Below, piece after piece: positions 57,448-64,000 of a stretch of DNA of 64,000 nucleotides. A program made the translations under genes and the position numbers. How positions within the stretch are numbered: position 1 is the stretch's first letter; every line of letters begins with the position of its first letter. Origin of the DNA: Amorphophallus konjac (taxonomy: Eukaryota; Streptophyta; Magnoliopsida; Alismatales; Araceae); the NCBI GenBank assembly GCA_022559845.1, contig CM040125.1, forward strand, positions 328,483,829-328,547,828, given 5' to 3'. The notes below the pieces were generated by a model, which saw nothing but the letters and a program-made list of their open reading frames with translations, did not search any database and was not told where the DNA came from.

Positions 57448-57960
57448 CTCGGAGATCCTTCCTGAAGACTCAGCCTATCCCTACGGTGGTATATTGCATA
57501 TCGAGTATCTGTATTTATGTGTATGTAGACATGTATCTCTACATGTATTTTTCTTTTCGTCTTATTAGGCTAGTCTAAGTCAAATAAACATGTGTGTAAT
57601 TTTTATTTTATTTGGTTAAAACCCCCAAGTCAAAAGTTAGGTAAGTAAGCTTGTTTTATTAGGCTAAGGACATATGTGCTATTTGTAAAGTTTGAAAGGT
57701 GTGGTTGCTATAGCCTCCTCCTATATAAATGAAGGCCAATGCTTGTTACGTATGATATGAATGAATGAGAAAAGATTGAGCCTAAAATGTTTTGCCTTAT
57801 TCTTTCCTTCCCTCTTCTCTCCATTTGTGAGATTTGAGTGTATCGCCCGGTGTGAGACCGTCCGGCGTGAGGCCGAGCTGTGTGAGATAACAGTTATCCG
57901 ATCCCATCCTGTTCGCGTCCCGGAGTGCCGTCGATCCATTCTCACGTCGCCGCCGCGTCA
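57372..57960 (+). repeat. Small chromovirus derivative 3' LTR
   Basis: Preceded by CCCGGGAGGGT, a likely polypurine tract. The first 76 bases also encode the end of the fusion ORF. TATA box CTATATAAAT at 57721. Followed by GATTC, the right TSD copy. Confidence 0.93.
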
Positions 57961-57965
57961 GATTC

Positions 57966-58449
57966 CATTCCTCCGGAACCTCCGGATCTCTCACGGATCT
58001 TTCCAGGGCATCGCGCCCCTTTCTATCTTCCTCCCCCAGAACCTTCGGATCTCTCACTGATTTTTCCAGGGCATCGCGCCCCTTTATATCTTCCTCCTCC
58101 GAAACCTCCGTATCTCTTCTCTTTCTTCTGATTCCTCCTCCTGCTCCTTCGGGACATCGTGTCCTTTGTCCTCTTCTTCCTTTTAAATCATCTTCTTCCA
58201 TACCTCTTCCTAGGGCGTTGCGTCCCTCGATATTTTCCACCTCCGGATGATTCTTCTTCCCATCATGATTCTCCTCCTTTGCCTCCTTTGCCTCCGGAGC
58301 CTCCAGATCCGCCACTTTCCATCTATCATTTCCTCCCTTTAATTCCTCCTGATCCCGGGTCTGACCCGACTTCTTCCACATCCACTGCTCTAGACATCTG
58401 CCATTTTTCCCACTGTTCTCGAGGTTTTAGTCCTTACTCCTCCACTTGA
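57966..58449 (+). pseudogene. Proline-rich ORF of the Tat-like element, second part
   Basis: Continues the frame interrupted at 53354; the inserted 4611 bp is a multiple of three. Two more clear PGHRAP units (repeat starts near 58005 and 58068, 63 bp apart) and two decayed units (58150, 58210) follow, then a Pro/Asp/Ser-rich tail to a stop near 58449. A stop near 58129 interrupts it. Confidence 0.55.
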
Positions 58450-61315
58450 TTTCCCTTTCATTCTGTAGACCTTTTATGTGATCAGGGTCTCCGTGCCTTA
58501 GTGAGGGAGTTCTAGCCCTCACCACTTTTCCTTTCTCCTTATTCCTTTGAGTCTGGTATGGACATCGCTCCTTCTTGTTAAGCCACTTCCAATCCATACT
58601 TCTTTATTCTTTTTTTGCCAGTTGAAGACAAATCCCATGATGATCAACATCACCTCCGACAACTGCTGCTTCTACAACCAAGGTCGCAAGGTAACATGTT
58701 TGCGTAAGTGCGCATTTTCAATATCTCCTTCTTCCACGCACGATTTTTCAAAAAATAAAGTGCTTCTTAACATGATTAAGAGTGGTTTTTCTAAGCCTTA
58801 TCTTAGGTCTTTTATTAAAATAAATGTCAAAAAAAGGAAAAAAAAAAGAAAGAGACTTTAGGCTTGCTATGCAGCATTTTGGTTATAAGAATCCCGTGTT
58901 TGGAATTCGGCATTCTCTCCCCGCTCATTAAGGGCAACCCTTAGCTGGGCACCACACACACTTCACGGCGTCCTTAGCCGTTTCCTTGCTAAAACACCGT
59001 TACTACTTGGGCCATGCTCGAGGGCACAAAGTCTTTTTCTCTTTTCTTCTCGGCTAAAATATGAGGGTAGAGATGTTCTGGGCAAAACAACCAACCTAAG
59101 CACACCCTCACAAGAGGAAGTCTCAAATAGGGGCAGTCAATTATGACCTTATTCTCAAATTTCAAAGTTCAATTATAATATCTTTCAAGTCCAAAGGACA
59201 CCAAAAGAAAAATGATGATCAAATAAAAAAAATGATGCAAAATCAAAAGAAATCAAAGAAATCTGGCATGGCATGAGAGTAGTACAGTTTTCCCGCGGGA
59301 CGTTATGAGCCCGGTCGTATGCGTGCCTATAAGAGAATTCAAAGTTCGATGATATGACACAAAGTCCTGGTGTAACAGACCGAATCTCTAGGGGTTGTGC
59401 TATGGACGAAAGTCAAAACCCAATATCTTCTTAACTTATACCAAGCTTATCCCTAATTATTCTTCTCTTCTCCCTCAAAGGCTGAGTGTTTCTCAGGTAT
59501 GGCCTTGGTAGGGGCACCGTTAAACAAGGGCAGCCGATTATAGGAGGTCACCTTCAAATGCACGCCCTGCTTTGGACGGTTCTTAGCGAAAGGGGAAGGA
59601 ATAAGGACCCATAACCAGTAATTTAAACATCCTTTGATGCTGCATTAGCAATGTCTAAACTAAAATTCTAAAAAAATCTAAATATCTTCCAAAATTTTAA
59701 AAAAATTAAATATCTTCAAAAAAATCCATAGAAAATTCAAATATCCTAAAAAATCCACAAAAATGAATATCTCCAAAACCTACAAAAATGCATATTTTAA
59801 AAAAATGTATTATATTTTCTAATGGTGTTGTTTTGTAGGGACACTTTTTGCAAGGACCAGGAACTTGAGATGAGTCTTCTTCTCACTTATGTCAATCTTT
59901 TGATTCTTCTCTATCTCTATGTTTTGCTATTCTGGGCACTCTTTATTATCATCTTTCAGCAATTCATGTCAAGTCTGATTATTCCTGCCATGCTGAGCAA
60001 TTCACTGTCAAATCTCCTAATTACTCTTGCCGCCTTGCATAGGCATTCCTGCCAATTCTTATCCGGGCATTCAGATCATTCAACTCCTAATTTGTCAACT
60101 GATTAGCCAAGTCATCATCCTCATGGTTCAAATGCAATAACAAGCAATGGTTGATGCCTTCATGCTTTGATGCTCTGGACTACACCATGCCTTAAGTGTC
60201 TTGGATGCTTTCATGCTTTCACGATGTTGTGCTATCACTGCTATGTTCACACACTATGTGTTGTAGTTCACTCTATGCTCTATGCTATCAATTGATTGAA
60301 TGCTTTAATGATATGATATAATGTTTCAATTCATTGCTTGTTATGCTCCATTATATCTTGGCTAACGAATTTTTGAGCGCAAGAAGAAGCTCCCTTGGTC
60401 CCACCGTCCGGACATCATCATCCAAGTCCCACGGTGACTACATTTCTCAGTTCCCTCACACTTATTGCTATCACCATCTCTCTGTATGCATTCCTACTAT
60501 ATGTTATCTACGCTATTAGATTATATCAAGAACCTTGTGGTTTTGGTAAATCTGGAATTTGAGTTCCCCTTCATCAAAAATAATGATGATTCCAGAGGAA
60601 TCTTAGTCGCACGGATAGGTCGTTGAGCCGTCCAAGACTGGGAATGATAGTTCCCTTTTGTGAATTGGTGCACGGATAAACGGGCTTCGGCTTAGTATCA
60701 GCTCACAAAATGAGTTTCTTGACCCAGTCTTGACAACTTAACAATATTATCCTTGATTACTTATTATTTTAAGTTGCTTTAATTTTTTCCTTTAAACCCA
60801 ACATGCATTCATGTAGGAATTTGAATCAACTTTGAAAATCATTCTAATCACTTGGTTTTGAGAGTCAATTGATCCTTAATTTTTGAGATATGAGATATTC
60901 ATTGTCAAATTGAATTCTCAGTTCGTCTTGTCATTGTTTTGGGCAATTTTCTCGAAAACTCGTTGTTTAGATTTCTATCTCTAATTCAATCCTCTTCCTT
61001 ACATCCACCTTAGCTATAGCACATCCACATTGGCTGGTAACTGCTCTTCATCGGTGAAACCTAAAGGTTTGTGACCTGGGATACTTCCACCGCGCTGTAA
61101 GTTGATCATCCTTTTATCTTCTCCGCACCCCTACGCGCACTCTCCCTCCTTTATCCAAACAATTGTTACTTTCATTGAACCTTCCGAGGTTACTTCATCT
61201 CGAACTTTTGATTTAATTCTCATCAGGTGATGTTGGTCGCGTGTCTCATCACACCTTAGCGCCTACTTTTCAGTTCACTCCATTTCTTGCAAAGTAAACG
61301 CCAAGGCGGGACAGC
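58450..61315 (+). other. 3' noncoding region of the Tat-like element
   Basis: No credible gene on either strand; AT-rich with A-runs at 59660-59815. It contains an imperfect fold-back at 60632-60733 (arms with CAAGACTGGG / CCCAGTCTTG and TTTTGTGA / TCACAAAA) and two GCACGGATA words nearby. It ends with AAGGCGGGACAGC, the likely polypurine tract, before the LTR at 61316. Confidence 0.6.
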
Positions 61316-62913
61316 TGTAGACACGCCAAAATTGACATTATTACAAGTACATCTCGTATTGCTTTATAACGCTCCAATTTGACCCTAAGATCAACTCATT
61401 TGAGTTTTTTTTCTCATTTTTCTTGGATTTTTAGCTTCTCCCAACTTTCCCATATTTTTTCCTATTTTTTAGATTTTTATGGGATTTTTCTCTAATTTTT
61501 CAAGGGCTTCTTAAATTGGTGTCTGACCGGGGTGACGCCAATTCTTTTTATATATTCTTTAATTAGTATAAATTAAATTGGTGTCTTACTAGAGTGATGC
61601 TAATTCTTTTTTCTCCTTTTTTATATTTTTTAATTATAGGTAATTTTAAATTGGCGTCTGCTACGTATGACGCCAATTCTTCTTATCATATTTTTAATTG
61701 ATTTTTGAGCCGATTTGGGGTGATTTTTAATTGGTGTCACTCTGGGAGGACACTCATTCTTAAATGGGCGTCCGGAACCCCTGACGCTAATTCTTTTGGT
61801 CATATTTTACACCAGAACAAGATTATTTTTGAATCTACGTCTGTCTTGGAGGTCGCATATTCTTTAATGAGTGTCCAGCACCCTAGATGCCAATTCTTTT
61901 CTAATTTTGGAAGATTTTAAATTTTCCATATTTTAACGCCAATGAACGTCCAAGGTGGTGGACGCCCATTTAATGGGCGACCATGTGGTCTGACGCCATT
62001 TCTCTAAGCTTTCTGAACTCACCCGCTGCTCCTTCTTTCTTTGTTTTGGAGTCCTTTTCAACTGGGGAAGGTTCCCTGTGGCTTTCCAGAACCGGGAGGA
62101 TTCCTCTTGCCATGTTTATCTCATACCAAAGATGATTATCCTAATTGTTCTTGGATTAAACCTACGAATCTCCCTATAAATAAGCCCCTTCGCTTCTCTG
62201 TTCTGGGGGCCAATTTCAATCACAGGGGGAGGTGCTACTCGGTTACTGGCTCAAGGAGAAGTCTTCCCCGTGTCAAAAGCTTCATCCCGTTGGAGGCTTC
62301 CTCCCGAACGACCATCTAAAGCCGTCCCCGGAGAATCAATCCCCACAGGCTCCTCCAATCCCTCTATGTTTCTTTTTCTTATTGCATCAGTCAGTTCGTT
62401 GCATGCATCATAATTTCTGTATGTTATTCCCTGCATCTCAACCACGTTGAGAGCCTCCTCCAGTGCAACGCTTGCACGTCTCCCTTTCATATCTTTATCA
62501 TATCATCATATTTATCCCACCTTTTGCATAGGGGTTTAAGGGCCAACACCCAATAAGGTGTGTCATTCTCCATGCTTATTTATATTCGTATTTGATACTA
62601 CACCTTGGTTTCTAACCCATTCTTTATTTGGTATTTGTCTTTGTTTTGCATGGGTAATAAATCGAGAAGAACTCTCTCCATCGGCCGGCCGATAGGAAGA
62701 GAAGGAAGACACTCACAATCTCCCCCCGCTCTTTAAGGTATTTTTCGCGATCCCTCCTCTTATTATTGCTTATATTCATTGAGGCTCGTGGTCTCTGGCG
62801 ATCACACACTTCACATAACATCCACGTACGCCCCCTCTCCTTTTCCCCCATTCTTCTTAGCTTATGTTTATTCTTTTTATTTTTAATATAAGTGGATTTT
62901 CTAAGGATCTACA
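61316..62913 (+). repeat. Tat-like non-autonomous element 3' LTR
   Basis: 1598 bp, collinear with 47824-49546 but with fewer copies of the 70-bp hairpin unit (near 61515, 61580, 61650 and 61730). Followed by GTGGG, the TSD copy that rejoins the Reina LTR. Confidence 0.9.
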
Positions 62914-62918
62914 GTGGG

Positions 62919-63104
62919 CTGCGATAGCAGCAACATAGTTGGCCTCCAGCTTTTTGTTACTCTTCTCCTCTCTATTCTTCCCTCTTCGATTGTTCTGCTC
63001 AGATCTCTGCAAGTCTCCCATCACAGCCTCTTCAAGGACTCAGAGTTCTTTCGTAGGAATCCTGTTGGAGGGAATCACCCGAGAACCATGAAAACATCAT
63101 CTCA
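62919..63104 (+). repeat. Reina 3' LTR, right part
   Basis: CTGCGATAGCAGCAACATAG to AACATCATCTCA-like end (ATCATCTCA at 63104), matching 43016-43201. Followed by ACATA, the right TSD copy of the Reina element. Confidence 0.92.
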
Positions 63105-63426
63105 ACATAATACATACGTTTCTGTGTGCATATAACTAATTAAATGATTATATGTGTAGATATATATTGTCATAAATTTTGTTATTTTTATAGGGAACTT
63201 TTACTTAAATTTATTGTTTTTATAAGAGGATTTTAATTTTTAGACCCTACAAATAAATATATTTATCTTTCAATCCTTGAGTTATAATTATTTGACAGAA
63301 AATCGCTACAATTTTATATGTTTCACTTTTTAGGTCATGTCGTTCTCTCCGTGTAGTATGGTCTACAAAAATATTAAGAATGAGTTGATTAACTTAACTC
63401 CATATGTAGGAAAAGATGAAACTAAC

Positions 63427-63536
<110 letters not shown>

Positions 63537-63937
63537 CTATCCCTAGTGGTGTCTGTCACTGTCCCCAGTGTGTCCGCCACCATCACCCGAGAGTATGGAG
63601 AGGGGAGGGAGTACTGTCTGGGTGAAGGGAGGCACACCCCCCATAGGGAGTTCACCCTGGTGGCCTGTAGGCCTCAGAAGGCCCACATAGACTTGGTCTT
63701 GCTCAGCTACAATCATAGTTTAAAAGGTCTTGAGACAGTTGTGAGGCACTTTCTGTAAATCTCATAAGTCATAAGCCTTAAGGCACAATGAGACGTAAGC
63801 CACAATAGACTAAAAAAATAAACTTAAAGTCATCGAGAGAGCTAAAAATAATATTGATTTTCTTATGTTGATGATGTATCAACTCAATGATAGATTTATG
63901 TTATTTAAAAATAACTGAATTGTGAACTAGTTGTCTA

Positions 63938-63996
63938 GTATAGTTGGTTCGCCGCCCTTCTTCATTTGGCAGAGGTCCTGAGTTCGCACCCGATTA
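63938..63996 (+). other. Possible tRNA-derived fragment (SINE head or tRNA pseudogene)
   Basis: TAGTATAGTTGG at 63938 resembles a tRNA A box, and GAGTTCGCACCC at 63978 resembles a B box, about 35 bp apart, as in tRNA genes and SINE promoters. Stems do not pair well and the window ends here, so it is weak. Confidence 0.3.
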
Positions 63997-64000
63997 TCCC

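Larger units (their letters stand above)
53355..57960 (+). mobile_element. Small chromovirus-derived element with internally deleted polyprotein
   Basis: TSD GATTC (53350-53354, 57961-57965). LTRs of exactly 589 bp each (53355-53943 and 57372-57960), TGGTGGGGACACC to GCCGCGTCA. I count about 27 differences by eye (about 4.6%), nearly all transitions. Internal DNA is only 3428 bp: initiator-Met primer site, a long low-complexity leader and one open frame. RT, RNase H and the integrase core are absent, so it must depend on another element for mobility. Confidence 0.93.
47824..62913 (+). mobile_element. Non-autonomous Tat-like element with proline-rich ORF
   Basis: LTRs 47824-49546 and 61316-62913 (TGTATACACGCC / TGTAGACACGCC to GGATCTACA), TSD GTGAG/GTGGG (47819, 62914; original GTGGG judged from the intact 5' LTR of Reina). 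The primer site (49550) is nearly that of the Tat element at 6250. No protease, RT, RNase H or integrase is recognisable. Net length without the nested 53355-57965 insertion is about 10.5 kb. Leader and 3' noncoding segments show local similarity to the Tat element (GGCAGGTTGTACC near 50672 and 6883; CATGCAT words near 60803 and 21830). Confidence 0.85.
36085..63104 (+). mobile_element. Reina-type chromovirus (Ty3/gypsy), both LTRs interrupted
   Basis: TSD ACATA at 36080-36084 and 63105-63109. The 5' LTR is 36085-36277 plus 42986-43201; internal region 43202-47600; 3' LTR 47601-47823 plus 62919-63104. Each rejoined LTR is 409 bp. The domain order gag, protease, RT, RNase H, integrase, chromodomain, and the zinc-knuckle form CFNCDEKW...GHKC, indicate a Reina-like chromovirus. 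About 10-11 differences in the first 193 bp of the LTRs (about 5%) by hand count. Confidence 0.92.

Overview
The window is repeat-rich plant nuclear DNA. Almost all of it is LTR retrotransposons of typical angiosperm lineages (Ty1/copia Sirevirus and Tork types; Ty3/gypsy Tat, Tekay and Reina types), with initiator-tRNA-Met primer sites, 5-bp target-site duplications (TSDs) and abundant C-to-T / G-to-A decay. The species cannot be named from the sequence. Only about 1.5 kb (35497-36084 and 63105-64000) looks like the older host background. No intact cellular gene was recognised.

Two nests of insertions sit side by side. Nest 1 (1-35496) is four layers deep: a Tork-type copia element (right half 31721-35496) was hit in its protease coding region by a minus-strand Tekay chromovirus (24424-31720). 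That was hit in its chromodomain region by a Sirevirus-like copia element (1-24423, extending off the left edge). Its 3' LTR was then split by an 18.4-kb Tat-lineage element (5131-23571, TSD CTACC). Nest 2 (36085-63104) is a Reina-type chromovirus (TSD ACATA). Its 5' LTR is split by a non-autonomous large-LTR element (36278-42980, minus strand, TSD AAGAG). Its 3' LTR is split by a Tat-like non-autonomous element (47824-62913, TSD GTGGG/GTGAG). That element is itself split by a small chromovirus derivative (53355-57960, TSD GATTC). After removing the insertions, the two Reina LTRs are both 409 bp, which supports the reconstruction.

The most unusual content is in the Tat element. Between its integrase gene and its 3' LTR, on the opposite strand, are two tandem genes with plant-mobile-domain-like sequence: A at 21094-19651 and B at 19223-16397. 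They keep ordinary host-gene structure. A has one GT-AG intron; B has six GT-AG introns and a coiled-coil C-terminus. The antisense orientation explains how introns could survive passage through an RNA genome. Both are now pseudogenes.

Other points of interest: (i) the 53355-57960 element has an open 546-codon frame that fuses a protease region directly to an integrase tail plus chromodomain, with reverse transcriptase, RNase H and the integrase core missing; (ii) hairpin arrays occur in the LTRs or leaders of three unrelated elements; (iii) the Tat-like non-autonomous element shares its primer site and leader and 3' features with the autonomous Tat element but encodes only proline-rich, repeat-bearing sequence; (iv) substitutions recur at catalytic residues of protease, reverse transcriptase and integrase. 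All element coding regions except the 53355-57960 frame are broken by stops or frameshifts, so the locus appears to be silenced, decaying heterochromatin-like DNA.
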